Shown: positions 6,552-15,249, numbered from the stretch's first letter. The stretch: DNA of 55,294 nucleotides from an uncultured Microbacteriaceae bacterium (GCA_937872445.1 CALMSL010000199.1:1-55294), one strand, 5' to 3'. Numbers and translations: made by a program. The notes: a model not told the origin generated them from the letters alone.

Positions 6552-7330
6552 GAGGCCTCCTTGTGGATTTGGGGTGATCCCTCACCGACGAGAGTGAGAA
6601 ACACGTCCTCCAGGGAGGGTTGCTTCTCGACGTACTCGACGGTGGCGGGCGGGAGCAGTTTCGTGAGTTCGGCGAGCGTGCCGCTGTGGATGATCCTGCC
6701 GTTGTGCAGGATCGCGATGCGGTCGGCGAGGTGTTCGGCCTCGTCAAGATATTGCGTCGTCAGCAGAACGGTCGTTCCATCGTCGGCAAGATTCCTGATG
6801 GTCTGCCATACCTCGATGCGCGCCTGCGGGTCGAGCCCGGTCGTCGGCTCGTCGAGGAAGACCACCGGAGGATTGCCGATCAAACCCATCGCAATGTCGA
6901 GCCTGCGTCGCATTCCGCCCGAGTAGGTGGCGGCCCTGCGATCTGCAGCGTCGGCGAGCGCGAAACGGGCAAGCAAGTCTTCAGCGATCCTGCCCGGATT
7001 CTTCATGTGCCGCAGCCTCGCGACGAGCGCGAGGTTCTCCCGGCCGGTCAGGATGTCATCGACCGCGGCGAACTGGCCCGTCAAACTGATGGACTCCCGC
7101 ACGTCGGCGGGCTTTGCGCCGACATCGAATCCATTGACGGTCGCGGTGCCGGCATCCGCTTTGAGAAGCGTCGACAGGATGCGAATGAGCGTGGTCTTTC
7201 CTGCGCCGTTCGACCCGAGCAGGGCGACGATGCTGCCCTGCTCGACGTCGAATTCGACGCCACGCAGCACGGGAAGCGCCTTGAACGACTTCTCGATGCC
7301 ACGAACTTGAATCGCGGCGCGCGCGGTCAT
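6548..7330 (-). CDS. ABC transporter ATP-binding protein (DrrA-like)
   Basis: From ATG 7330 the protein has 260 residues. It has Walker A Gly-Ser-Asn-Gly-Ala-Gly-Lys-Thr-Thr, signature Tyr-Ser-Gly-Gly-Met-Arg-Arg-Arg, Walker B Val-Val-Phe-Leu-Asp-Glu-Pro and the Asp-Glu-Ala-Glu-His switch region. The Gly-Gly-Met-Arg-Arg-Arg signature and C-terminal extension are typical of DrrA daunorubicin-type exporters. The frame is open further upstream to 7747, but 7330 overlaps the previous stop as ATGA and is the right start. It energises the permease at 5787-6551. Confidence 0.92.
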   Translation of the reverse strand: MTARAAIQVRGIEKSFKALPVLRGVEFDVEQGSIVALLGSNGAGKTTLIRILSTLLKADAGTATVNGFDVGAKPADVRESISLTGQFAAVDDILTGRENLALVARLRHMKNPGRIAEDLLARFALADAADRRAATYSGGMRRRLDIAMGLIGNPPVVFLDEPTTGLDPQARIEVWQTIRNLADDGTTVLLTTQYLDEAEHLADRIAILHNGRIIHSGTLAELTKLLPPATVEYVEKQPSLEDVFLTLVGEGSPQIHKEAS

Positions 7331-7695
7331 TTCCGTTCCCCCCGCTCGGCCTCCTCGATCGCTTTCGTCAGGCGGGCACGCTCCTTGTCGATCCACTGCT
7401 TGCCGACGTAGGCCTGCGCGAACGTCTCGGCAAAATCGACGGGATCGTCTCCGACGATGTCGCGCACCGGTGTCCCTTCGACGGCGGCGCGTTCCCACAG
7501 GTCCGCGAGGTCGCCGAACATCGTCACGAAGGTGTCCCCGTCGGTGACGCCCGCGTAGTACATGAAGTAGCGGTGCATCGCCTTCGCCGAGGTGGCGTAG
7601 GGTTCTGGCAACCCGTCGATGCGGGCTTTGTCCTGTTTGTATTGCTTTTTTTGCTCGAGCGACCCGGTGAGCGCTTCGATCCATTTTGCGGCCAT
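7327..7695 (-). CDS. DUF1048-type small protein of a PadR operon
   Basis: This 122-residue soluble, helical protein begins Met-Ala-Ala-Lys-Trp-Ile-Glu-Ala-Leu-Thr-Gly-Ser-Leu-Glu-Gln-Lys-Lys and has a Leu-Pro-Glu-Pro-Tyr turn. It matches the DUF1048 pattern of proteins commonly encoded between a PadR regulator and a DrrAB transporter in actinobacteria. The function is unknown; a role tied to the transporter or regulator is inferred from synteny. It follows the PadR stop after two bases and overlaps the ATPase by four. Confidence 0.8.
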   Translation of the reverse strand: MAAKWIEALTGSLEQKKQYKQDKARIDGLPEPYATSAKAMHRYFMYYAGVTDGDTFVTMFGDLADLWERAAVEGTPVRDIVGDDPVDFAETFAQAYVGKQWIDKERARLTKAIEEAERGERK

Positions 7696-7697
7696 GG

Positions 7698-8048
7698 TTA
7701 CTTTCCTTCCTTGTGCCTGTCTGAGGTGTGTCGTCGGAGTTGTTCAATGCGTCCGGACAGAAATTCCCACGTCGTCCAGAACTCGTCGAGGTACTCGGCT
7801 CCGTTCGCGTTCAGTGAGTAGACCTTGCGTGGCGGCCCCTTCTCGGATGGCACTTTCTCCACGTCCACGAAGCCCCGCTGCTCGACCCTCACCAGGAGCG
7901 CGTACACGGTGCCCTCGACGATGTCGGAGAAACCCTCCTCGCGCAGCCGGGCGGTGATCTCGTAGCCGTATGCCGGTTCAACGGCAAGGGTTGCGAGGAT
8001 GATGCCCTCCAGGGTGCCCTTGAGCATTTCCGTCATTTGCCGTGCCAC
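7698..8048 (-). CDS. PadR-family transcriptional regulator
   Basis: The 116-residue protein has a PadR winged helix. It shows Leu-Lys-Gly-Thr-Leu-Glu-Gly-Ile-Ile-Leu-Ala-Thr-Leu, then Ala-Tyr-Gly-Tyr-Glu-Ile, then Val-Glu-Gly-Thr-Val-Tyr-Ala-Leu-Leu, with the wing motif Gly-Pro-Pro-Arg-Lys-Val-Tyr-Ser-Leu. It starts at GTG 8048, with GGGGAG five bases upstream. It heads the operon with DUF1048 and an ABC exporter. PadR regulators of this type usually repress such exporters until a toxic ligand binds. The inverted repeat at 8075-8094 is the likely site. Confidence 0.9.
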   Translation of the reverse strand: MARQMTEMLKGTLEGIILATLAVEPAYGYEITARLREEGFSDIVEGTVYALLVRVEQRGFVDVEKVPSEKGPPRKVYSLNANGAEYLDEFWTTWEFLSGRIEQLRRHTSDRHKEGK

Positions 8049-8074
8049 GGCAACTCCCCACTACTCAGTGATGC

Positions 8075-8094
8075 TTACTACTAGTAGATAGTAA
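8075..8094. promoter_or_regulatory. PadR operator candidate
   Basis: TTACTA (8075-8080) and TAGTAA (8089-8094) form a perfect inverted repeat with an 8-bp gap. A second perfect palindrome, CTACTAGTAG, lies at 8078-8087. They stand 27 bases before the GTG of padR. On the minus strand TTACTAT contains a -10-like hexamer, so binding would cover the promoter. Confidence 0.55.
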
Positions 8095-8236
8095 CACTGA
8101 ATACCGACAGTGCAAGACGTCTCGGCAACCTCGACTGCGGCATGTTTGTGATCGTGAGCATGAATGGAGAAGCGCATCCGGGCGAGCACGCATACAGTAG
8201 TTGCCACACTCTGACTAATCGAAACGACGGGAGAAC

Positions 8237-8644
8237 ATGAGTACTTTCAGCAAAGAAGAAAAAGCGGCAATGCAAGCGACCGTCGCGGAAGCGAAAGCAG
8301 CAAAGGCAGGCGCCGATTTGGAGGCAGCCTGTGTCGCGGCAATCAAGGACATGACCGGATCCGACAAGGAGCTGGCCGAAACCGTGCACGCCCTTGTCAG
8401 CGACCACACGACGCTCGCACCGAAAACGTGGTACGGGATGCCCGCCTACGCCAACTCCGAGGGCAAAGTCGTCGTGTTCTTCCAGCCCGCGAAAAAGTTC
8501 AAGACGAGATACGCGACCATCGGATTCCAGGAAGCTGCGAATCTCGATGACGGCACCTTCTGGCCGAACGCCTACGCGGTGACCAAGCTGACCGCCGCCG
8601 AAAAGAAACGGCTCATTGCACTGCTCAAGAAAGCCGTGAGCTAG
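8237..8644 (+). CDS. DUF1801 family protein (YdhG/YjbR-like)
   Basis: The 135-residue protein shows the DUF1801 core: Lys-Thr-Trp-Tyr-Gly-Met-Pro-Ala-Tyr at residues 69-77, a strand Val-Val-Val-Phe-Phe-Gln-Pro-Ala-Lys-Lys-Phe, and the end Trp-Pro-Asn-Ala-Tyr plus a Lys-rich helix. The N-terminal third is an Ala/Lys/Glu helix. The family is small and cytoplasmic with poorly defined function; some members are called iron chaperones by homology. GGGAGA precedes the ATG by two bases. It is transcribed away from padR and appears monocistronic. Confidence 0.8.
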   Translation: MSTFSKEEKAAMQATVAEAKAAKAGADLEAACVAAIKDMTGSDKELAETVHALVSDHTTLAPKTWYGMPAYANSEGKVVVFFQPAKKFKTRYATIGFQEAANLDDGTFWPNAYAVTKLTAAEKKRLIALLKKAVS

Positions 8645-8670
8645 CGCTCATCGCCATCCCGCAGGCCACG

Positions 8671-10248
8671 TCAGGCCGCAGGTGAGTCGGCGAGCGCGCC
8701 AAGAAGTTCCTCTCCGCGCGGAGTGCCGAGGCCCGTGCAGGCATCCCAGCCTTTCTCTGCGGAAAATCCGCCGTTGTTGCCCACCGTGATGTCCCGGAAC
8801 CCGGTCGTGAGCGCGTACAGCTTCGGCTGAAGCAACCCGAGAGGTTCGCCCAGAGACTGCGCACATCGTGCGACGAGCGCAGCCCACAGCGGAGCGACCG
8901 CGCTCGTCCCGCCGAACACGACCCGCGATCCGTGAACGAGCACCTCATAACCGGTGTTCGGGTCTGCGTTGCCGGCGACATCCGGGACTCCGCGTCCGCC
9001 GAGTGTGCTCGGCGAATCGGGCACGCCTGCCGAGGCCTGCCAACTCGGCCTGGCGAAAACGGCGCTCACGCCGCCACCCGTCGCACCACCCCCGCGTCCG
9101 TTGTTCCACACGGTTTCGGAAGTGACCTTCGTGACCGTCGCGTGCAGGGTTGTCCCTCCGCATGCGAGAGCATGCGGGCTGGATGCCGGGAAGTCCGCGT
9201 GGTTGGATCCGTCCGCGCGCCCGTTCGTACTCCCGTTGTCCCCTGCGGCCGCCGTGACCGTCACGCCGAGCGCAACAGCATCCAGAAGCGCATCATCCAT
9301 GGCTACCCGGGCCTGTTCTGTCCACAGGTCCTCGCTTTGGCCCCAACTGATGCTCATTGCAGTCGGAGTGGGGTTCGCGTGGGAGGCATCCGCGATGGCA
9401 TCGACGAACCCGGCATCGGTGTTCGGCGCGAAATACACGAGAATCGTTGAGGCCGGGCTGAGCGCGCCGGCCACCTCGATGTCCAGCAGCACTTCGCCGT
9501 CGGCCCCGCTTCGGTCGGTGCCCGGCGAGTTGGTCGCCCCACCGACTCCGACGGAGACGACCGAGGGCGTCGGTATGTGGAGGCCGCGAAAATACTCGTC
9601 GAGATCGGACTGTTCGTACCCTCCCCCCAACTCGATGATCGCAATGGTCTGCCCCGCACCGTCGGTTTTCGGCGGGAACCGGTAGATCTCGCCGAGCTGC
9701 GGCGGCGTGTAGCTTGCCGACACCGCGTGCGGCACGGCGATGCGAAACTGAGATCGCGCCTGCGGACGGTCGTCGAGGCCGAGAACCGCGGTGACAATAC
9801 CGTCGAGCGGTTTCGGGATGCTCAAACCCCCCGTGCGATGGCGATGCGTGACGCGCTGCCCTGCCGGAACCGTGCTCGTGACCGCCTTCAGCGACGTGCC
9901 GAAGATTGCGCAGACTCTGGCCGTCGGCCCGACGACATGTACCCGGCGGGAGGCGAGATCCGTGTCGAGGATGGTGAGGCCGAGTCCCGCCAACGTTTTC
10001 TCCACCAGCTCGATATCGGCCGGGGCAGCACCGTACTGCACCGCGAGACCTGCGGCGCTCACCCGCGGAGCGAGCGCATCCGGGCTCACCCCTGACCTGC
10101 GTCGCAGAATCAGAGTCACCGTGATCGTTCCGTTCGCGTCGAGCATGACGCTCGCCGGTTTCGCGCCCTCGGCCGGCGGCTTCTCGCTTCCCGGCAGCGG
10201 TACCAGTTCCGGCGGATCAAACTCTGTGGGGGCACTCGCTGCGGTCAT
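8671..10248 (-). CDS. S53 family serine-carboxyl peptidase (sedolisin/kumamolisin type)
   Basis: This 525-residue protein has a pro-kumamolisin activation domain (about residues 1-170) followed by the S53 catalytic domain. The catalytic Glu252 and Asp256 lie in Asp-Gly-Glu-Val-Leu-Leu-Asp, with the 4-residue spacing of kumamolisin. The oxyanion Asp337 is in Ala-Ala-Gly-Asp-Asn-Gly-Ser, and the nucleophile Ser449 is in Gly-Gly-Thr-Ser-Ala-Val-Ala-Pro. Calcium-site residues near the end (Asp-Ile-Thr-Val-Gly, then Gly-Trp-Asp) are present. The family acts outside the cell at acid pH after self-cleavage, yet no signal peptide is visible at the N-terminus. It appears monocistronic. Confidence 0.93.
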   Translation of the reverse strand: MTAASAPTEFDPPELVPLPGSEKPPAEGAKPASVMLDANGTITVTLILRRRSGVSPDALAPRVSAAGLAVQYGAAPADIELVEKTLAGLGLTILDTDLASRRVHVVGPTARVCAIFGTSLKAVTSTVPAGQRVTHRHRTGGLSIPKPLDGIVTAVLGLDDRPQARSQFRIAVPHAVSASYTPPQLGEIYRFPPKTDGAGQTIAIIELGGGYEQSDLDEYFRGLHIPTPSVVSVGVGGATNSPGTDRSGADGEVLLDIEVAGALSPASTILVYFAPNTDAGFVDAIADASHANPTPTAMSISWGQSEDLWTEQARVAMDDALLDAVALGVTVTAAAGDNGSTNGRADGSNHADFPASSPHALACGGTTLHATVTKVTSETVWNNGRGGGATGGGVSAVFARPSWQASAGVPDSPSTLGGRGVPDVAGNADPNTGYEVLVHGSRVVFGGTSAVAPLWAALVARCAQSLGEPLGLLQPKLYALTTGFRDITVGNNGGFSAEKGWDACTGLGTPRGEELLGALADSPAA

Positions 10249-10338
10249 GATTCCGGTTTACCCCTAACCGGTGAAGTAGACAAGTCGTTCCGCCTGTGAA
10301 TGCGCAGGAAATCACGTTCGCAGGATCGATCGCTGGAT

Positions 10339-11109
10339 TCAGCGCGGCGCGCGAGCGAACGGCCCGAACTGCGTGTCCGGCTTGTGATCGATGAATGGCC
10401 GGTCGATGAGCTCTCGAACGAGGATTTCCAGCACCAGGAACGGCGCGAGCGCGATTGCCTGCAGCACCATGAGCGGGGCAAGCACGGCAATCCCGTAACT
10501 CCCCCAGATCACGAGCGGCGCCTCCGCACCCCAGACCACGGAGGCGACTGCGGGGGCAAGGAGCAGGAGCAGCCAGAGCGGTTGCCCCAGCCCCAAAAAG
10601 ACCGCGAGATACACGGCTGCACCGCCGGCAAGCGACTGCAGCACAAGCAGCGTGAAGCGCACGGGAGCATGAGCAAGGTAGCGCTCGAGTGCGACGAACA
10701 CCCACATCAGCCACGAACGGAGCAGCGGCACTTTCTGCTGCCGGAGCCCCACGCGAAAAATACGGTCGTCCGCGCTGCGCGCGCGCAGCGCCTCCCGTGG
10801 CGGGAGGGATCGCGCCACCTCACTTTGGTGGTCATGGAGGATGGCCGGTGCGCTCTGCCTCCCATACGAGGCGATGAAAGCCCAGAAAATCCACGGGACG
10901 GAAGCGAGATCCGTGCGGTTCCCCGGCCCGGGATCGTCGTCGGGTCGATGCGCCGGTGCCCAATAGGTGGGGTTCGACTCGGACTCCTCAGGGCCGGAGT
11001 GCTCGCGGAATCCGATCGCGCGCATCAACTGGAAGTAGTGGCCATCCTGCGGGGCCTGATTGAGTTCGATGACCCGCAGCGGAGCCCCATCGGCGTCAAT
11101 GTACGGCAT
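10339..11109 (-). CDS. DUF1353 protein with C-terminal membrane segments
   Basis: The 256-residue protein starts at ATG 11109, with GGGAGG six bases before it. The N-terminal half carries the DUF1353 hallmark Thr-Asp-Leu-Ala-Ser-Val-Pro-Trp-Ile-Phe-Trp followed by Ala-Ile-Leu-His-Asp-His. The second half has three or four hydrophobic helices (about residues 155-235) and ends cytoplasmic and polar. DUF1353 is known from phage and bacterial proteins without a firm function. Its fusion to membrane helices suggests an envelope role. It stands alone between the peptidase and mgtE. Confidence 0.75.
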   Translation of the reverse strand: MPYIDADGAPLRVIELNQAPQDGHYFQLMRAIGFREHSGPEESESNPTYWAPAHRPDDDPGPGNRTDLASVPWIFWAFIASYGRQSAPAILHDHQSEVARSLPPREALRARSADDRIFRVGLRQQKVPLLRSWLMWVFVALERYLAHAPVRFTLLVLQSLAGGAAVYLAVFLGLGQPLWLLLLLAPAVASVVWGAEAPLVIWGSYGIAVLAPLMVLQAIALAPFLVLEILVRELIDRPFIDHKPDTQFGPFARAPR

Positions 11110-11193
11110 GTGGTGCCTCCCGGAGGGTAATCGACCTGTGTACCCCGATCCTCCCACCTTGCCGACAACCGCGGGTCGGGGCGCCGCGGAAAG

Positions 11194-12531
11194 TCAGATG
11201 CCGAGCACCGCTTTCGCGATGAGGAAGTAGACGACGAGACCGGTCGCATCCACGAACGTGCTGATGAACGGCGCGGAAACGATGGCCGGGTCCACGTGCA
11301 AGGCGCGCGCCCCGAGGGGGATGGCTCCACCAACGGCCGCGGCGAGCGTTCCGATCGACGCCACGGTGAGGAGGAGGACGAGCGCAATGTCTGCGCCGAC
11401 AAGAAGCATCGCGGGAACGAAGCCGATGAGACCCAAAGTGCCGCCGAGCATGAGCCCGACCCGCAGTTCCCGGAACAGCACCCGGAGGATGTCCCGCGGT
11501 CGGACGTCTCCCAGCGCGAGCGACCGCGTAATGGTCGTCGCGGCCTGCGAACCGATGTTTCCCCCCGCGCCGATCAGCATGGGGATGAACAGGGCGAGCG
11601 CGAGGGACTGCTCGAGCGTCGCCGAAAACCTATCCTGCACCGCCACGGTGAGAGTCGATGCCGCGACGAGGACGAACAGCCAAACGACTCGGCTTCTCAC
11701 GACGGCGATGAGCCGCGCAGAAAGATACGGTTGCCGCAGCGGTTCGGACCCGCCCGTGCGCGCGGCATCCTCCGCCTCCGCGGAGGCAAGAATCGAGGCA
11801 GCATCATCAAATGTGAGCAGCCCGACGAGCCGGTTTTCCGAATCAACCACGGCCGTCGCAATCAAGTCCGCGTCGACGACTTTCCTGGCGGCGTCCTCCT
11901 CCGGCTCATTCACCGAAATCAGCAACGGTTCATGCATGAGGTCGGCCACCGTGGCATCCGGTTCGGCCATGAGTAGATCCCTCAGCTCGACGGCGCCCAC
12001 GACGATGCGGGTGCTGCCCGCCACCGGCAGGTAGTAGACTGTCTCGGCGCGTTTGCCCGCGCGGCGGACATGTTCGAGAGCTTCGCCGGCCGTCATGGTC
12101 GCCAGGACCTTGATGTATTCGGGAGTCATCCGTCGGCCAATACTGCCGACGCTGTAACCCAGAAGCGTTGCTGTCAGCTCGTGCTCCTCAGGCGAAAGGC
12201 CCATCAACAGCTTCTTCGCCACGTTGGCCGGAAGTTCGTCAAACAGCAGTACCCGGTCATCCGGATCGAGATCCTCGATCAGCTGGCCGACACGTTCATC
12301 TCGCAGGGCGCCGAGCACATCGCCCGCGAGCCCCGGATCGAGGTCCTCGAACACCGCGACGGCGCGGTCCTTGGGCAGGAGCCGAAACAGCACAGCCCGT
12401 CGACGCGGGTCCGTGCGGCCGAGGACCGCAACGATCTCATGATCGCGCAAAGCCAACAGGGCTTCCCGCAGCGCCGAAAGGTCGGTGATTGGAATGTCTT
12501 CGAACGCGTCAAGCGTGCTCTGCTCGGCCAA
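11194..12531 (-). CDS. mgtE: Magnesium transporter MgtE
   Basis: The protein has an N-terminal superhelical MgtE_N domain with repeats such as Asp-Leu-Asp-Pro-Gly-Leu-Ala and Asp-Leu-Asp-Pro-Asp-Asp-Arg. Two CBS motifs follow (about residues 140-260), then five membrane helices with the conserved Pro-Met-Leu-Ile-Gly-Ala-Gly-Gly-Asn-Ile-Gly-Ser-Gln and a late Phe-Val-Asp-Ala-Thr-Gly. It is a Mg2+-gated channel of the inner membrane. A TTG at 12531 (445 residues) is chosen because GGGAGG lies nine bases upstream and the length fits the family. GTG 12540 abuts that site. No M-box riboswitch is visible in the 96-bp gap shared with the divergent kinase gene. Confidence 0.93.
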   Translation of the reverse strand: MAEQSTLDAFEDIPITDLSALREALLALRDHEIVAVLGRTDPRRRAVLFRLLPKDRAVAVFEDLDPGLAGDVLGALRDERVGQLIEDLDPDDRVLLFDELPANVAKKLLMGLSPEEHELTATLLGYSVGSIGRRMTPEYIKVLATMTAGEALEHVRRAGKRAETVYYLPVAGSTRIVVGAVELRDLLMAEPDATVADLMHEPLLISVNEPEEDAARKVVDADLIATAVVDSENRLVGLLTFDDAASILASAEAEDAARTGGSEPLRQPYLSARLIAVVRSRVVWLFVLVAASTLTVAVQDRFSATLEQSLALALFIPMLIGAGGNIGSQAATTITRSLALGDVRPRDILRVLFRELRVGLMLGGTLGLIGFVPAMLLVGADIALVLLLTVASIGTLAAAVGGAIPLGARALHVDPAIVSAPFISTFVDATGLVVYFLIAKAVLGI

Positions 12532-12627
12532 CCCTCTCACCCTCCCGGCGCAATGATGCTCGCCGTTCAGCGTAGCCGTGGCGCTACTCAACTCCGTCGC
12601 CGACACAAGTACGGCAGGATTGCGCCT

Positions 12628-13743
12628 ATGGATGCGCCCCTGACCGTCGTGATCGCCCCCGACTCGTTCAAGGGTTCGCTCGACGCGCGCGAGGTTGCGG
12701 CGGCCCTGGCGCGCGGCTGGCTCGACGTGAGACCGCACGACCTCGTGCGGGTGATGCCGCAGGCGGACGGCGGGGAGGGCACGCTCGACGCGATCGCCGC
12801 CGCGGTACCGGATGCGCTTCGCCGCGAGGTGGGGCCGGTAACCGGGCCGGACGGTCGTCCCACCCCCGGCGGGTGGCTCGAACTGCCGGGTCGCGTGGGC
12901 GTCGTCGAACTGGCCCAGTGTTCGGGTCTTCCCCTCCTGCGCGAACTCGATCCGCTCGGCGCGACCACGCGAGGGCTCGGGGAAGTCATCCGGCACGCCC
13001 TGGATGGTGGCGTCGAGTCGCTCGTCATCGGTCTGGGCGGCTCGGCCTCGACCGATGGAGGGGCTGGGGCGCTCAGCGCGCTCGGCCTGACTCTTCTGGG
13101 GGATGATGGGGACCCAATCGCCGATGGCGGCGCGGCGCTCAGCTCGCTCGCCCGGATCGACTGGTCAGGGTATCGCGAACCCCCGCCCGGCGGCGTCACG
13201 CTACTCGCGGATGTCGCCTCTCCCCTCCTCGGCCCGCGAGGAGCCGCCGCGGTGTTCGGGCCGCAGAAGGGGGCGGATGCCGCAGCCATCCGGACGCTCG
13301 AACACGGCCTCTCCCTCTTCGCGCAACTTTTGGGCGGCGACCCCGCTGCGGCAGGATCCGGTGCAGCGGGCGGAACCGCCTACGGATTCGCGGCGACATG
13401 GGATGCCCGAATCGAGTCGGGCGCGCAGGCGTTGCAGCGACTCACAGGGCTGACCGAGGCTATCGGCTCGACGGATGTGGTGCTCACGGGCGAGGGGCGA
13501 TTCGACGACACGTCGATGGCCGGGAAGGTGGTCGGCGAGGTGATCGCCCTCGCGAACAGGCACGACGTGCGTGTGGGCATCGTCGCCGGTCAGCTTGCGG
13601 CAAGCCCGGAGACCTGGGGCTGCTCGCTCGCCGGCCTCGCGGGCTCGACGACCGCAGCGATCGCCGACCCGGCGCGATACCTCGAGGAAGCGGGACGCGA
13701 GGCGGCCCGTCAACTGCCGGAGTGGGCCTCGAGGAAGTCGTAA
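12628..13743 (+). CDS. glxK: Glycerate kinase (GarK/GlxK family)
   Basis: The 371-residue protein begins with the family motif Val-Val-Ile-Ala-Pro-Asp-Ser-Phe-Lys-Gly-Ser-Leu. It also has Met-Pro-Gln-Ala-Asp-Gly-Gly-Glu-Gly-Thr, Gly-Leu-Gly-Gly-Ser-Ala-Ser-Thr-Asp-Gly-Gly and Phe-Gly-Pro-Gln-Lys-Gly-Ala. It converts glycerate to phosphoglycerate at the end of glyoxylate/glycerate utilisation, using ATP. ATG 12628 is the family start. The frame is open upstream, but that portion is antisense to mgtE. The 3' end overlaps the convergent regulator gene by 34 bp. Confidence 0.93.
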   Translation: MDAPLTVVIAPDSFKGSLDAREVAAALARGWLDVRPHDLVRVMPQADGGEGTLDAIAAAVPDALRREVGPVTGPDGRPTPGGWLELPGRVGVVELAQCSGLPLLRELDPLGATTRGLGEVIRHALDGGVESLVIGLGGSASTDGGAGALSALGLTLLGDDGDPIADGGAALSSLARIDWSGYREPPPGGVTLLADVASPLLGPRGAAAVFGPQKGADAAAIRTLEHGLSLFAQLLGGDPAAAGSGAAGGTAYGFAATWDARIESGAQALQRLTGLTEAIGSTDVVLTGEGRFDDTSMAGKVVGEVIALANRHDVRVGIVAGQLAASPETWGCSLAGLAGSTTAAIADPARYLEEAGREAARQLPEWASRKS

Positions 13744-15140
13744 AGCTCCGTGTCATCCACGCCCGGGAACGTGCCGGACGGCAGCGGCGACAGGATGTGC
13801 GCATGCAGCTTCGCGCTCGCCCACGCCTTGTGCGACCAGCGCGAGGCCAGCTCTTCGGAGGGACGGCGGCAACACGCTGCATCCGGGCACGTCGACTTCT
13901 GCCGGTTCGTCGTCTCCCTACCCCTGAACCATTTCGCATCGTTGAACGGAACGCCGAAGGTGATGGAGAACTCCTCCGCCTGCGAGGTGCCGATCTGCGT
14001 CGAACACCAGTACGTCCCGGCGATGGTGTCGGTGTACTGGTAGAACTCGGTGGTCCGGTTGGTGCGTTCGAACGCGAGTCGGGCGCTCCAGTGCCGGCAC
14101 ACGATCTGGCCCTCCGTGGAGCTCGTCACGTCGGTGGGCAAGCGCAGTCCGTCATTTTCGTAACCCTTGTAGAGCGCACCATCCTCCCCCACGCGCAGAA
14201 AGTGCACCGTCATGTCCAGGTGGCTCGTGGCGAGGTTGGTGAACCGCAACGCCGCCGCTTCATGCGTGACGCCGAACGCGTCCCGGAAATCCTCGATCGC
14301 GAGATTGCGCTCCGCCTTCGCCCCCGCGAGGAAGTCGACCGACTGCCGCAACGGCATGAGACAGGCGGCGGCGAAGTAGTTGATTTCGAGCCGCTGGCGC
14401 AGGAACTCCGCATAGCTGGCCGGTTCATGATGGTCCAGGAGCCGGTGCGCGAGAGCCTGCAGCGCCATCGACCGCAGGCCGTGGCCGCCGGGAATGGACG
14501 CCGGTGGCAGATAGATCCGCCCATTCTCCAGATCGGTCACCGACCGGGTCGAATGGGGAAGGTCCGCGACGAAGATCAGGTCGAAGCCGAGCCTCTTCGC
14601 CATGAGGCTCACGGTGCGGTGCGTGAGTGCGCCCGTGGAATGCCCGGCCCCGCGAAGCTGTTCCTGGGCGAGTTCCTCGATTTCCGGAATGTAGTTGTTC
14701 TGCGTCCGCATGAACTGCCGAAGCTCCGTGTTCGCCCTGCGCGCCTCCTCCGGGGTCGCGATCGCCTCCTTCGCCCTGCGGGCGAGTTCATGATGGAGTC
14801 CGACGAGCGCCTCCAGCGTCTCATCGGGCAGCGTGCGCGACGGCCGGATGGCGGGCAGGCCGAGCCCGGCATACACCGTGCTCTGCTGCGCGCGCTCGAG
14901 CTCGATTTCCATGGCGGCGCGGCGCGACGGCGGTGCCGGATCCAGCAATTCCGCGACCTCAACGCCGACGGCCGCCGCGATGGATTGGAGCAGCGAAAGC
15001 CGCGGCTCCCGCCGGCCGTTCTCCATGAGCGAGAGCTGGCTGCCCGCGATTCCGACCTCGTTGCCCAACTGCTCCAGGGTGAGCCCCGCGACGGTGCGGA
15101 AATGACGGATGCGTTGCCCCAGTGTCGCAAGATCGGTCAT
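13710..15140 (-). CDS. RamB/PrpR/ScfR-type XRE regulator of acyl-CoA metabolism
   Basis: The 476-residue protein has an N-terminal Cro/CI HTH (residues about 5-60, with Glu-Gln-Leu-Gly-Asn-Glu-Val-Gly-Ile and Gln-Leu-Ser-Leu-Met-Glu-Asn-Gly). A central ImmA/IrrE-like region and a C-terminal DUF2083 domain with a Cys cluster (Cys-Pro-Asp-Ala-Ala-Cys-Cys) follow. Relatives RamB and PrpR/ScfR control acetate, propionate and glyoxylate-shunt genes and sense short acyl-CoAs; M. tuberculosis PrpR binds an Fe-S cluster through such cysteines. An in-frame GTG nine bases upstream is an alternative start. It is divergent from pckG, with a RamB-like box in the gap, so it may control gluconeogenesis. Confidence 0.88.
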   Translation of the reverse strand: MTDLATLGQRIRHFRTVAGLTLEQLGNEVGIAGSQLSLMENGRREPRLSLLQSIAAAVGVEVAELLDPAPPSRRAAMEIELERAQQSTVYAGLGLPAIRPSRTLPDETLEALVGLHHELARRAKEAIATPEEARRANTELRQFMRTQNNYIPEIEELAQEQLRGAGHSTGALTHRTVSLMAKRLGFDLIFVADLPHSTRSVTDLENGRIYLPPASIPGGHGLRSMALQALAHRLLDHHEPASYAEFLRQRLEINYFAAACLMPLRQSVDFLAGAKAERNLAIEDFRDAFGVTHEAAALRFTNLATSHLDMTVHFLRVGEDGALYKGYENDGLRLPTDVTSSTEGQIVCRHWSARLAFERTNRTTEFYQYTDTIAGTYWCSTQIGTSQAEEFSITFGVPFNDAKWFRGRETTNRQKSTCPDAACCRRPSEELASRWSHKAWASAKLHAHILSPLPSGTFPGVDDTELYDFLEAHSGS

Positions 15141-15153
15141 GTTTTCCACAATA

Positions 15154-15164
15154 GCGAAAGTTTG
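15154..15164 (-). promoter_or_regulatory. RamB-like binding box
   Basis: On the minus strand this reads CAAACTTTCGC, which resembles the known RamB motif of corynebacteria (AAACTTTGC core) except at the last bases. It lies 14 bases before the regulator ATG and about 90 bases before the pckG ATG, so it could serve autoregulation or the divergent gene. The match is partial. Confidence 0.35.
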
Positions 15165-15249
15165 GAGGTTCTTTCCAGCGGATTCGCCCGTAAATCTCGG
15201 CTGAGGCGCGCAGAATGATAGGACTAGCGATTTTGACTAGGAGAGAAAC

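Noticed and set aside
12532-12627. M-box magnesium riboswitch before mgtE
   Set aside because: The gap is only 96 bp and shared with a divergent gene; the M-box needs about 150 nt and its conserved loops are not present.
12541-12996. N-terminal extension of mgtE beyond TTG 12531
   Set aside because: The extra residues do not resemble MgtE and lie opposite the glycerate kinase coding sequence.
13398-15218. 600-codon plus-strand frame opposite the RamB-like regulator
   Set aside because: It has an Arg/Gly/Pro-rich composition with no domain; the minus strand encodes a clear XRE/DUF2083 protein.
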